Assembly (NCBI GenBank): GCA_022562835.1
Contig: JADFOM010000084.1
Span: 3,823-9,388, forward strand
Reading direction: 5' to 3'
From: Acidobacteriota bacterium
Lineage (GTDB): Bacteria; Actinomycetota; Acidimicrobiia; Acidimicrobiales; SHLQ01
Length of the DNA stretch: 5,566 bases
In this document: positions 1 to 5,476 of the stretch, one piece after another
Layout of the letters: each line of letters opens with the position of its first letter
Position numbering within the stretch: position 1 is the stretch's first letter
Notes under the pieces: model-generated
Seen by the model: the letters and a program-made list of their open reading frames with translations, nothing else
Told to the model about the DNA's origin: nothing
The model's database searches: none
Translations under genes and position numbers: made by a program

Positions 1-27
1 GCGTTTGCGCTTGCGTTCTGCGTATGA

Positions 28-46
28 GCGACACCGCAGGTGTCGC
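28..46 (-). terminator. Hairpin downstream of the SDR gene, probable terminator
   Basis: GCGACACC (28-35) and GGTGTCGC (39-46) form a perfect 8-bp stem around a 3-nt loop. It begins 16 nt past the TAA stop of the SDR gene. No T-tract follows on the minus strand, so this would be the tail-less type of terminator reported in actinobacteria. The stem is seen in the sequence; its terminator role is inferred from position. Confidence 0.55.
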
Positions 47-62
47 GAACTAGCAGTAAATA

Positions 63-851
63 TTAGTCAAGATCCGCGATTCCCATGTCTAGGTTGGATG
101 CCTCGATGCCGCCGTCGACATCGATCACGCGGCCGGTGATGTAGCTCGAGGCATCGGATGCGAGGAACAGCACCGCCGCGGCGATGTCGGAGGCGGTGCC
201 AAGTCGACCGAGCGGGGTCCGTTGGATCATGGCGGCTTCTAGCTCGGGGCTTTGCAGCACGATGTCAAGTGCCGGCGTTGCGATCGCACCGGGTGAGACA
301 GCGTTGACCCGAACGTTGGGGGAGAGGTCTGACGCGAGATTGCGGGTCAACGCTATGAGTGCGGCCTTTGCCGTGCCGTAGGCGGCGAATCCACGATCGC
401 GGAACCGTCCAGCAGCCGACGTGATGTTCACTACGGCGCCGCCGCCGTCGACGAGCAGGGGTGTGGCCAGTTGTGTGAGGTTGAACGCGCTGGTGACGTT
501 CCAGGACAGAGCCTCTTCGAAGGCGCGTTCGCTCGTGTCCATGAACGCCTGGGGCATTGCACCGCCCACGTTGTTGACCACGATATCGATCCGTCCGAAT
601 TCATCGCTGGCGGCCTCGACGAGCGCAGCTAGACCCTCGCGCGAAGAGAGGTCACCTGTCACAGCGGTTGCCCTGACGCCGAGTGCCCGGCATGTTTCGG
701 CGACCTCAGCGAGCGAGTCGCTCGACCTGGCACCGATTACCAGGTCGGCGCCGGCCTCTGCGAGCGTCTCGGCGCAGGCGGCGCCAATGCCCCGTGAGGC
801 ACCGGTGATGATCGCGCAGCGTCCGTCGAGAGTGAACCGTTCGAGAGTCAT
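63..851 (-). CDS. SDR family NAD(P)-dependent oxidoreductase
   Basis: This is a classical short-chain dehydrogenase/reductase of 262 aa with a Rossmann fold. It should carry out NAD(P)-dependent oxidoreduction of an alcohol/carbonyl substrate in the cytoplasm. The cofactor motif TGASRGIG is at residues 16-23, the structural motif NNVGG at 93-97 (usually NNAG), Asn118, and the catalytic Ser145, Tyr158 and Lys162 (YGTAK). The SPGAIATP segment is at 186-193. The C-terminal ITGRVIDVDGG is typical of FabG-like and glucose-dehydrogenase-like SDRs. Arg20 in the glycine motif and Arg42 after the second strand hint at NADP(H), which is inference. The ATG at 851 was chosen because AGAGGGA lies 10 nt upstream and the homologous fold begins there. 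The frame stays open to an upstream ATG at 929, but that would overlap the preceding gene. It sits 34 nt after the coiled-coil gene and is probably co-transcribed with it. The substrate cannot be told from sequence. Confidence 0.93.
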   Translation of the reverse strand: MTLERFTLDGRCAIITGASRGIGAACAETLAEAGADLVIGARSSDSLAEVAETCRALGVRATAVTGDLSSREGLAALVEAASDEFGRIDIVVNNVGGAMPQAFMDTSERAFEEALSWNVTSAFNLTQLATPLLVDGGGAVVNITSAAGRFRDRGFAAYGTAKAALIALTRNLASDLSPNVRVNAVSPGAIATPALDIVLQSPELEAAMIQRTPLGRLGTASDIAAAVLFLASDASSYITGRVIDVDGGIEASNLDMGIADLD

Positions 852-861
852 GGCCAATAGT

Positions 862-868
862 TCCCTCT
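862..868 (-). promoter_or_regulatory. Ribosome binding site fixing the SDR start
   Basis: AGAGGGA on the minus strand lies 10 nt before the ATG at 851. It decides between this start and the in-frame ATG at 929, which lies inside the upstream gene. Confidence 0.6.
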
Positions 869-885
869 GTGGAGATTTGTAGCGT

Positions 886-1287
886 TCAGCCTTCGCCAGC
901 GCCTGCGTCGGAATCATCGGGTTCGGCATCGCTGGGTCGGAGTCGGCTCAGTAGCTTCTGAAGGTCGCTAATCCCGGCATCGAGGAGATCTCTGCCCGGT
1001 GCGTTTCGAGCGATTTCTCTCGCTGCCTCGTTGACCCGAACGGTCGCATCGGTCATTGCTCTCGCTGCTTCCATCGCCCCGCTCGACTCATAGATGCGGT
1101 TCGCCTGTTCGAGCGTCTCGGTCGCGATCTCTAGTCGCTCGACGACCTTACGTAGGTCGCGGACCGTTGTGCGCAGTTCTGCGATCGACTTCGGAAGACC
1201 CGCGATCTGTTCGGAGAGGTCGCGGCGCCAGTCGTTCATGCGCGTTAGTCGTCTAGCGCCCTCTTGCGGTGTCGGGTCATCGGCCAT
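886..1287 (-). CDS. Hypothetical coiled-coil protein, 133 aa
   Basis: I do not recognise a family. The protein is predicted to be almost wholly alpha-helical and soluble, with no signal peptide or membrane segment. After a short polar N-terminus, residues about 23-100 carry hydrophobic positions in heptad-like spacing (IAELRTTVRDLRKVVERL and onward), consistent with a coiled coil. A second helix covers about 100-115 (LLDAGISDLQKLLSRL). The last 18 residues are acidic, Gly/Ala/Asp/Glu-rich and probably disordered. No catalytic or metal-binding motif is visible. Starts at GTG 1290, ATG 1287 and ATG 1239 are all in frame. ATG 1287 was preferred because a TACAAT box ends 6 nt before it, compatible with leaderless initiation; there is no good Shine-Dalgarno sequence. 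The SDR gene follows after 34 nt. A structural, scaffolding or phasin-like role is possible but unproven. Confidence 0.75.
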   Translation of the reverse strand: MADDPTPQEGARRLTRMNDWRRDLSEQIAGLPKSIAELRTTVRDLRKVVERLEIATETLEQANRIYESSGAMEAARAMTDATVRVNEAAREIARNAPGRDLLDAGISDLQKLLSRLRPSDAEPDDSDAGAGEG

Positions 1288-1293
1288 CACTCG

Positions 1294-1299
1294 ATTGTA
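1294..1299 (-). promoter_or_regulatory. Candidate -10 box (TACAAT) for the coiled-coil/SDR pair
   Basis: TACAAT on the minus strand matches TATAAT at five of six positions and fits the actinobacterial TANNNT pattern. Six bases separate it from the ATG at 1287, so transcription could begin at or very near the start codon, as in leaderless mRNAs. No convincing -35 is seen about 17 nt upstream, where the sequence reads AGAACG and belongs to an inverted repeat. Confidence 0.45.
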
Positions 1300-1316
1300 G
1301 GTCTGGTCTCGAACGC

Positions 1317-1364
1317 CGTTCTAATGCGACGGTCGACTTGTGACGGACCGCCGTCGCTAGAACG
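1317..1364 (-). terminator. Bulged inverted repeat downstream of nhaA
   Basis: CGTTCTA (1317-1323) and GCGACGG (1326-1332), separated by a 2-nt AT bulge, pair with CCGTCGCTAGAACG (1351-1364). This gives a 14-bp stem with an 18-nt loop. The loop contains another GACGG (1342-1346) able to pair locally with CCGTC (1351-1355), so two folds compete. On the minus strand it starts 15 nt past the nhaA stop and lacks a U-tract. It may terminate nhaA, and it also covers the -35 region of the next gene, so an operator role is possible. Confidence 0.45.
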
Positions 1365-1379
1365 CATGTTCCCCACCCC

Positions 1380-2741
1380 CTATTGATCGTCGCTGCCAAC
1401 CCCGACCGTGTCCGGACTGAAGTCGGCCTTGCTGCTCTGTCGAGAGAGAGTGATGACGCCGAGCATCGCAGCGATGATCGACGCCACCAGAACCCCAATC
1501 TTGGCGTCGGCGACAATGACTGGATCGTCGTACGCGAGACCGGTGACAAAGATAGAAACGGTGAACCCGATACCGGCGAGAGCGCCAGCGCCGATTATGT
1601 GTCGCCAGGTCACTCCTGCGGGTCGACTCCCGATCCGTGTGACGTCTGCGAGCCACGCTGCGGCGACGATTCCGACGGGTTTACCAACGACAAGACCCAT
1701 TATGATGCCGATCGTGACCGGCGATGATGCTGCTTCGCTCAACGACTCGTTCGAGATCTCGATACCGGCGTTGGCGAACGCGAACAGGGGTAGAACAAAA
1801 AATGCTGTCCAGGGATGGATCGCGTGTTGGAGACGCCCAGCCACCGAGATCGTTTCCTTGGCGTCGAACAGCGTCGATCGGATCGTGTCCCACGAGTGTG
1901 TCGGCTCGATGGCTATTTGGGTTGACTTCGGCCGCAGCGGCTTTGCTGGCGTCAGGAGCCCAAGAACGACCCCGGCGATGGTTGCGTGGATACCCGATTG
2001 GAGCATCGCAACCCATACTCCCGTGCCGACAACCACGTAGACCGGGATGTACCAGACACTGATCAGCCGAAGACCAACGATGGTAGCGATGCCGATGAGA
2101 GCGGCCGTGAACCAACCCCAGGAAATTTCATTGGTGTAGAAGACCGCTATCACCAAGATCGCTCCGATGTCATCGACGATCGCAAGGGTGAGTAAGAACA
2201 CCTTCAAGGCGGCCGGCACACGGGACCCGAGAAGTGCCAACACCCCGACAGCGAAGGCAATGTCGGTGGCCATGGGGATCCCCCAACCGTCCGCACCCGC
2301 TCCTCCAACGTTGAACAGCAGGAAGACGGCCGCAGGAACAACCATGCCGCCGACCGCTGCAATCGCCGGCAGGGCCGCTCGCCGTGGGTCGCGCAACTCG
2401 CCGGTCACGAGTTCTTGCTTGATCTCGAGACCGACGACGAAGAAGAAGATCGCCATCAGTCCGTCGTTGATCCAATGCACCAACGATTCGCTAAGTCTGA
2501 AGTCGCCAAACTCGATCAGCGTCAGTTCTTCTTCCCAGAATTCGGCGATGCTGTCGCCGACCGGGCTGTTGGCGAACGCGAGCGCAGCGACAGTGGCGAT
2601 CAGCAGCACCACGCCGCCCGCCGCCTCGACGTGCATGAACCTGCGGAGTGGTTTGGCGATCCGTGCAACGGGGCGCGACTCCGTGAAGGTGGCACCTCGG
2701 CCATAGCCGGGCCAGATGTGTTCTTCGTGGTTCTCCGTCAT
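1380..2741 (-). CDS. nhaA: Na+/H+ antiporter NhaA
   Basis: This inner-membrane secondary transporter exports Na+ (or Li+) in exchange for H+, supporting sodium tolerance and pH homeostasis. Hallmark residues of E. coli NhaA are conserved. MATDIAFA carries Asp160 (E. coli Asp133). AIVDDIGA carries Asp190 and Asp191 (Asp163/Asp164, the ion site). VVGKPVGI carries Lys354 (Lys300). GLEIKQEL carries Glu106 and Glu110 (the Glu78/Glu82 pH-sensing region). HPWTAFFVLPLFAFANAG (309-326) and GIGFTVSIFVTGLAY (390-404) are further signatures. About 12 membrane segments lie between residues 42 and 434. The protein is 453 aa against 388 in E. coli. The extra length is a hydrophilic N-terminus of about 35 residues, a longer cytoplasmic loop at about 264-305, and a polar C-terminal tail from 435. 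The ATG at 2741 has AGGGG only 3 nt upstream and GAGAG 14 nt upstream, so the start is likely but not firm. It is divergent from the carbonic anhydrase gene. Confidence 0.97.
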   Translation of the reverse strand: MTENHEEHIWPGYGRGATFTESRPVARIAKPLRRFMHVEAAGGVVLLIATVAALAFANSPVGDSIAEFWEEELTLIEFGDFRLSESLVHWINDGLMAIFFFVVGLEIKQELVTGELRDPRRAALPAIAAVGGMVVPAAVFLLFNVGGAGADGWGIPMATDIAFAVGVLALLGSRVPAALKVFLLTLAIVDDIGAILVIAVFYTNEISWGWFTAALIGIATIVGLRLISVWYIPVYVVVGTGVWVAMLQSGIHATIAGVVLGLLTPAKPLRPKSTQIAIEPTHSWDTIRSTLFDAKETISVAGRLQHAIHPWTAFFVLPLFAFANAGIEISNESLSEAASSPVTIGIIMGLVVGKPVGIVAAAWLADVTRIGSRPAGVTWRHIIGAGALAGIGFTVSIFVTGLAYDDPVIVADAKIGVLVASIIAAMLGVITLSRQSSKADFSPDTVGVGSDDQ

Positions 2742-2770
2742 GGGCCCCTGCTATTCTCTCAGCGCCGCTG

Positions 2771-2776
2771 ACGATA
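2771..2776 (-). promoter_or_regulatory. Weak candidate -10 box for nhaA (TATCGT)
   Basis: TATCGT on the minus strand fits TANNNT and would put the transcript start about 22 nt before the nhaA ATG, leaving room for the GAGAG at 2756-2760 as a ribosome binding site. No matching -35 is visible. This is a single-motif guess. Confidence 0.2.
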
Positions 2777-2877
2777 CTGGAGCGAACTGCCACATTGGCG
2801 CGTGGCGCGTCGGGTTCGTCGCTCGGCTGCTCGTGTCGACGGGATCGGATGAGCGAATCCGACGCGGTGGTTGACGT

Positions 2878-2886
2878 TGTTACGAT
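2878..2886 (+). promoter_or_regulatory. Candidate extended -10 promoter for the carbonic anhydrase gene
   Basis: TGTTACGAT contains an extended TGN element joined to TACGAT (four of six consensus matches). The corresponding -35 is poor. A TTGACG at 2871-2876 overlaps the region and could serve an alternative promoter with a weak CAGACT -10 at 2896-2901. Either would leave a leader of roughly 115-130 nt before the start codon. A short inverted repeat, CGTGT (2927-2931) with ACACG (2936-2940), lies in that leader. Confidence 0.3.
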
Positions 2887-3012
2887 GGGCGCTCGCAGAC
2901 TCTCAACATCACATGAGTGGTTGTCACGTGTCGTAACACGAGGGATTCCAGTGTGTGCAGTGATGAGTCGGCACCACTATCGTCGGGCGGCCAGAAGCTG
3001 TGTCGTGACCAT

Positions 3013-3018
3013 GAAAGG
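3013..3018 (+). promoter_or_regulatory. Shine-Dalgarno sequence favouring the GTG start at 3026
   Basis: GAAAGG matches six bases of the consensus AGAAAGGAGG and lies 7 nt before GTG 3026. It overlaps the alternative ATG at 3011, which has no comparable site upstream. Confidence 0.45.
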
Positions 3019-3025
3019 TGTGGGT

Positions 3026-3547
3026 GTGCCCGACGAAACGTTTCGTCCTTATGCCGATGAACTGCTCGAGCGCAACCGGGCTTTTGCGGTGGGTTTTCCC
3101 GACGCGGACCTTCAGGTCGCTCCGACCAAGAACCTCGCAGTGGTTGCCTGCATGGATTCGCGGATGGACATCTTCGCGTTGTTGGGTCTCGGCCACGGCG
3201 AGGCACACGTTGTGCGCAACGCGGGCGGTGTCGTGACCGACGATGTCATTCGGTCGGTCTGTTTGTCACAGCGGTTATTGGGCACTCGTGAGATCGTGCT
3301 CGTGCACCACACCGATTGTGGTCTCCAAAAGGTTTCGCCGGCCGAGTTCACAGAAGAACTCGAGGCTGACGTGGGCGTGAAGCCCGTGTGGTCGATCGAG
3401 GCCTTCTCGGACCCGTATGTAGATGTGCAGCGTTCGATCAAACGACTGATGTTGAGCCCGTTCATTTCCTACAAGGAACACATACGCGGGTTCGTGTATG
3501 ACGTGGTCGATGGGCTGTTGCATGAGGTAGAAGCTCACGAGGACTGA
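3026..3547 (+). CDS. Beta-class carbonic anhydrase (Rv1284-like)
   Basis: This zinc enzyme reversibly hydrates CO2 to bicarbonate and H+ in the cytoplasm. The product is 173 aa, close to the 163 aa of M. tuberculosis Rv1284, which it resembles along its length. The zinc ligands are visible as Cys42 in ACMDSR, and His95 and Cys98 in HHTDCG. The catalytic Asp44-Arg46 dyad is intact, and the Cys-to-His spacing of 53 equals that of Rv1284. RNAGGVVTDDVIRS follows the first zinc motif, and RGFVYDV near the C-terminus is also shared. GTG 3026 was chosen for its well-spaced GAAAGG. ATG 3011 would add five residues and is the main alternative. The frame is open back to 2795, but that stretch is Arg/Cys/Ser-rich and unlike the family. 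The gene is divergent from nhaA. It has no close partner downstream, since the helicase begins 278 nt later with its own leader. Confidence 0.93.
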   Translation: MPDETFRPYADELLERNRAFAVGFPDADLQVAPTKNLAVVACMDSRMDIFALLGLGHGEAHVVRNAGGVVTDDVIRSVCLSQRLLGTREIVLVHHTDCGLQKVSPAEFTEELEADVGVKPVWSIEAFSDPYVDVQRSIKRLMLSPFISYKEHIRGFVYDVVDGLLHEVEAHED

Positions 3548-3572
3548 ACGTAGCGGGGTGATTCGATCGGTG

Positions 3573-3584
3573 TGACGTGCGTCA
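3573..3584 (+). repeat. Short inverted repeat between carbonic anhydrase and helicase genes
   Basis: TGACG (3573-3577) and CGTCA (3580-3584) are exact inverted arms around a 2-nt centre. This is the geometry of a small operator half-site pair rather than an RNA hairpin. It lies about 30 nt upstream of the candidate helicase -10. The function is unknown, and a 5-bp dyad can arise by chance. Confidence 0.3.
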
Positions 3585-3610
3585 AGTGCGCGCCGTAACC
3601 ACAATGTCGC

Positions 3611-3619
3611 TGCTAAGGT
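3611..3619 (+). promoter_or_regulatory. Candidate extended -10 promoter for the helicase gene
   Basis: TGCTAAGGT combines a TGN extension with TAAGGT (four of six consensus matches). No good -35 is seen 17-18 nt upstream. If used, it would start a leader of about 200 nt ahead of the TTG at 3826. The rest of the 3548-3825 gap holds a hairpin at 3652-3671 and no convincing gene. Confidence 0.3.
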
Positions 3620-3651
3620 GTTCTCAATCGCTGAGCGTTCGCGCTTGGTGA

Positions 3652-3671
3652 CGTCGACTTTAGAGTTGACG
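3652..3671 (+). repeat. Leader hairpin upstream of the helicase gene
   Basis: CGTCGACT (3652-3659) and AGTTGACG (3664-3671) form an 8-bp stem with one G-U pair as RNA and a TTAG loop. No T-run follows, so a standard intrinsic terminator is unlikely. It could be a leader structure of the helicase mRNA, a weak terminator for the anhydrase transcript, or a protein-binding dyad. Confidence 0.4.
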
Positions 3672-3813
3672 GGCCGCAGGTGAATCTCTCTCCGTCGGCC
3701 ACGCTCCCGCTGTGCGACGCAGCTGACGGCCACGGTCGTCTTCGGAGCTCCCGACGAGGCCTGTCGCGTCCTCCGCTGTGCCGGTTTGACCGCGCGCAGC
3801 GCATCAAATTTCC

Positions 3814-3818
3814 AGGAG
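3814..3818 (+). promoter_or_regulatory. Strong Shine-Dalgarno deciding the TTG start of the helicase
   Basis: AGGAG lies 7 nt before TTG 3826, which is ideal spacing. The residues that follow match the expected helicase N-terminus, and no ATG or GTG in this frame fits better. Confidence 0.75.
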
Positions 3819-3825
3819 TAAAAAG

Positions 3826-5343
3826 TTGTCAAGTTTTTCCGATCTCGGCGTCCCCAGCGACGTTGCCGATGCCCTCTCATTGCGCGGCATCACCGACCCA
3901 TTTCCTATTCAGGTCATGGCCCTTCCACCTGCCCTTGCCGGCGAAGACGTTTGTGGCCGAGCCCCGACGGGCTCTGGTAAGACGCTTGCATTCGGCATCC
4001 CGCTCGCAAATCGTGTCGGTTCTGCCCGCAGGGGTCATCCCAAGGCTCTCGTCCTCGCGCCGACACGTGAGCTTGCAGAGCAAATCCGTGACGAATTCCG
4101 CCCGTTGCTCAAGCCGCGCAATCGCAGCGTGGCGACGTTCTACGGCGGCGTCGGCTTTGGTCCGCAACTCAAGGCGCTTCGACAGGGCGTAGATGTCGCC
4201 GTGGCCTGCCCCGGTCGCCTGATGGACCTGATCAACAAGCGTGAGATGCATCTCGACGAGGTCGAGATCGTTGTGATCGACGAAGCCGACCGCATGGCCG
4301 ATATGGGTTTCCTGCCCGAGGTTCGCAAGATTCTCGATCAGGTGCGCCCGGACCGTCAGACCATGCTGTTCTCAGCCACGCTCGACGGCGACGTCGATGT
4401 GCTGATCCGGCATTACCAGCACAATCCGGCGCGTTGCGTGGTCTTCGCCGAGGAGTCCGCTGTGGACCTGACAACCCATCATTTTGTCGACACCCGGCGT
4501 GAAGATCGTGTTGGAGATACGGCGCAGCTGATCGAGCGACATGGTTCGACGATCGTGTTCTGTCGCACCAAACACGGTACCGATCGGGTCACCCGCCAGC
4601 TCAAGAAGTTCGGCGTCAAGGCCGTGCCGATCCACGGGGGCCGCTCACAGAATCAGCGCAACCGTGCTCTCGCCACGTTTGCGGACGGACACGCTCAGGC
4701 TCTCATAGCGACTGATGTGGCGGCACGGGGAATCCACGTCGACGACGTCGGCTGCGTGATTCATTTTGACCCTGCGGGCGATCACAAGGACTACGTCCAT
4801 CGTTCGGGGCGCACCGGGCGCGCCGGCGCTGAGGGCGTGGTCATCTCGTTGGTGACACCCGAGGATGTGTCAAAGGTCAAGAAGATTCAGCGTGCTCTCG
4901 ACATGCCCGTGAGCGGCAAATCCGGCGGATCTCGCGGAGGATCCAAGCCGAAAGGTCGTGGCGGCAGATCACACAAGGCCAGAGGCAATAGCTCAGGGCG
5001 CAAGCCTTCTCGCAATGAGAGGGACTCGCGGGCTCGTGACGGCGAGGGTGATTCGTCCGATGACCGTCGTTCCTATGGCGCCAAGCCGAAGTCGCGCAGC
5101 GGTCAATCCAGGAACGGTGAAACGAGCTCCAGTGATGGCCGTTCCGGCGGTGGTAAGTCGCGGTCGCGCAACGCAAAGCCGAAGAATCGCACCGGTAAAG
5201 CGGGTAGCGGCAAACCCAAGAAGGGCAATGGCTACCCGCGTTCGGGCGGCGGCTCGTCCAAGAACGGTTCGCGTTCGGGCGATTCCGGGCGATCCGGTTC
5301 CAGCGGCGGCCGCAAGCCCGCATCAGCTGGCCAGCAACGCTGA
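3826..5343 (+). CDS. DEAD-box ATP-dependent RNA helicase, RhlE-like, with disordered basic tail
   Basis: This is an ATP-dependent RNA-unwinding enzyme of 505 aa, probably acting in ribosome assembly, mRNA turnover or cold adaptation; those roles are known for the family and inferred here. All core motifs are present in order. They are the Q motif with Phe4 and Gln29, motif I APTGSGKT (46-53), Ia PTREL (79-83), DEAD (152-155), SAT (183-185), IV IVFCRT (243-248), V ATDVAARGI (295-303) and VI HRSGRTGRAG (325-334). The helicase core ends near residue 360. Residues 362-505 form a low-complexity tail rich in Ser, Gly, Arg and Lys with only two tyrosines, including RGG-like pieces and repeated AKPK modules at 419-422 and 450-453. 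Such tails commonly bind RNA non-specifically. Translation starts at TTG, supported by AGGAG 7 nt upstream. The gene appears monocistronic. It resembles actinobacterial RhlE-type proteins, but I do not assign a symbol from sequence alone. Confidence 0.96.
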   Translation: MSSFSDLGVPSDVADALSLRGITDPFPIQVMALPPALAGEDVCGRAPTGSGKTLAFGIPLANRVGSARRGHPKALVLAPTRELAEQIRDEFRPLLKPRNRSVATFYGGVGFGPQLKALRQGVDVAVACPGRLMDLINKREMHLDEVEIVVIDEADRMADMGFLPEVRKILDQVRPDRQTMLFSATLDGDVDVLIRHYQHNPARCVVFAEESAVDLTTHHFVDTRREDRVGDTAQLIERHGSTIVFCRTKHGTDRVTRQLKKFGVKAVPIHGGRSQNQRNRALATFADGHAQALIATDVAARGIHVDDVGCVIHFDPAGDHKDYVHRSGRTGRAGAEGVVISLVTPEDVSKVKKIQRALDMPVSGKSGGSRGGSKPKGRGGRSHKARGNSSGRKPSRNERDSRARDGEGDSSDDRRSYGAKPKSRSGQSRNGETSSSDGRSGGGKSRSRNAKPKNRTGKAGSGKPKKGNGYPRSGGGSSKNGSRSGDSGRSGSSGGRKPASAGQQR

Positions 5344-5358
5344 TTTTCCCTCTTTTCT

Positions 5359-5410
5359 GTTTTTCTGACCCCTAGGACGCCGTTTTCGGCGCTCCAGAGG
5401 TCAGAAAAAC
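5359..5410 (+). repeat. Long near-perfect palindrome/hairpin downstream of the helicase
   Basis: GTTTTTCTGACC (5359-5370) and GGTCAGAAAAAC (5399-5410) are perfect 12-bp inverted arms. Inside them, CT/AG (5372-5373 with 5396-5397), GGA/TCC (5375-5377 with 5393-5395) and CGCCG/CGGCG (5378-5382 with 5387-5391) continue the stem to a TTTT loop (5383-5386). One mismatch and two single-base bulges interrupt it. It begins 15 nt past the helicase stop, after a pyrimidine-rich stretch (5344-5358). It probably ends transcription or stabilises the mRNA 3' end. However, the T-run is in the 5' arm and the A-run in the 3' arm, with no T-tract after the stem. A dispersed palindromic repeat is an alternative. 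Confidence 0.75.
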
Positions 5411-5447
5411 GACAGGAGAGAACTGTCGCGGTGTGGTGCTCTGGGCG

Positions 5448-5453
5448 TAGTGT
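5448..5453 (+). promoter_or_regulatory. Weak candidate -10 box for the hydrolase gene (TAGTGT)
   Basis: TAGTGT fits TANNNT and lies 23 nt before the ATG at 5477. No clear -35 is visible between it and the palindrome that ends at 5410. This is a guess from position and a single motif. Confidence 0.2.
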
Positions 5454-5476
5454 CTCATCCTCGGGGGTGGACCAGC

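Noticed and set aside
421..882. Plus-strand open frame antisense to the SDR gene
   Set aside because: It is the complement of a well-supported enzyme gene and its product resembles no family.
852..929. 26-residue N-terminal extension of the SDR from ATG 929
   Set aside because: It overlaps the upstream coiled-coil gene and adds residues outside the fold; ATG 851 has a clear AGAGGGA upstream.
1408..2040. Plus-strand 210-codon open frame within nhaA
   Set aside because: It is antisense to conserved NhaA membrane segments; its length is expected from GC-rich codon bias on the opposite strand.
2167..2706. Plus-strand 179-codon open frame within nhaA
   Set aside because: Low-complexity Ser/Thr/Ala/Pro product with no motif, fully antisense to the NhaA N-terminal half.
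3652..3671. Hairpin as a standard intrinsic terminator of the anhydrase gene
   Set aside because: No T-tract follows and it lies more than 100 nt past the stop, so it is kept only as a leader or regulatory dyad.
3275..3880. Minus-strand 201-codon open frame across the anhydrase and helicase leader
   Set aside because: It covers the real anhydrase C-terminus on the other strand, has Arg/His-rich composition and no recognisable domain.
3680..4192. Plus-strand GTG-started frame overlapping the helicase leader and N-terminus
   Set aside because: It runs out of frame through helicase motifs Q to Ia, has no good ribosome binding site, and its residues are a frame-shadow.
4877..5323. Minus-strand 148-codon frame opposite the helicase tail
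   Set aside because: Composition mirrors the low-complexity tail on the other strand (Arg/Cys/His/Trp-rich) and there are no motifs.
4909..5340. Helicase tail as a frameshift artefact or non-coding repeat
   Set aside because: The frame is continuous to a stop at 5343, codon use stays GC-rich, and basic disordered tails are common in this family.
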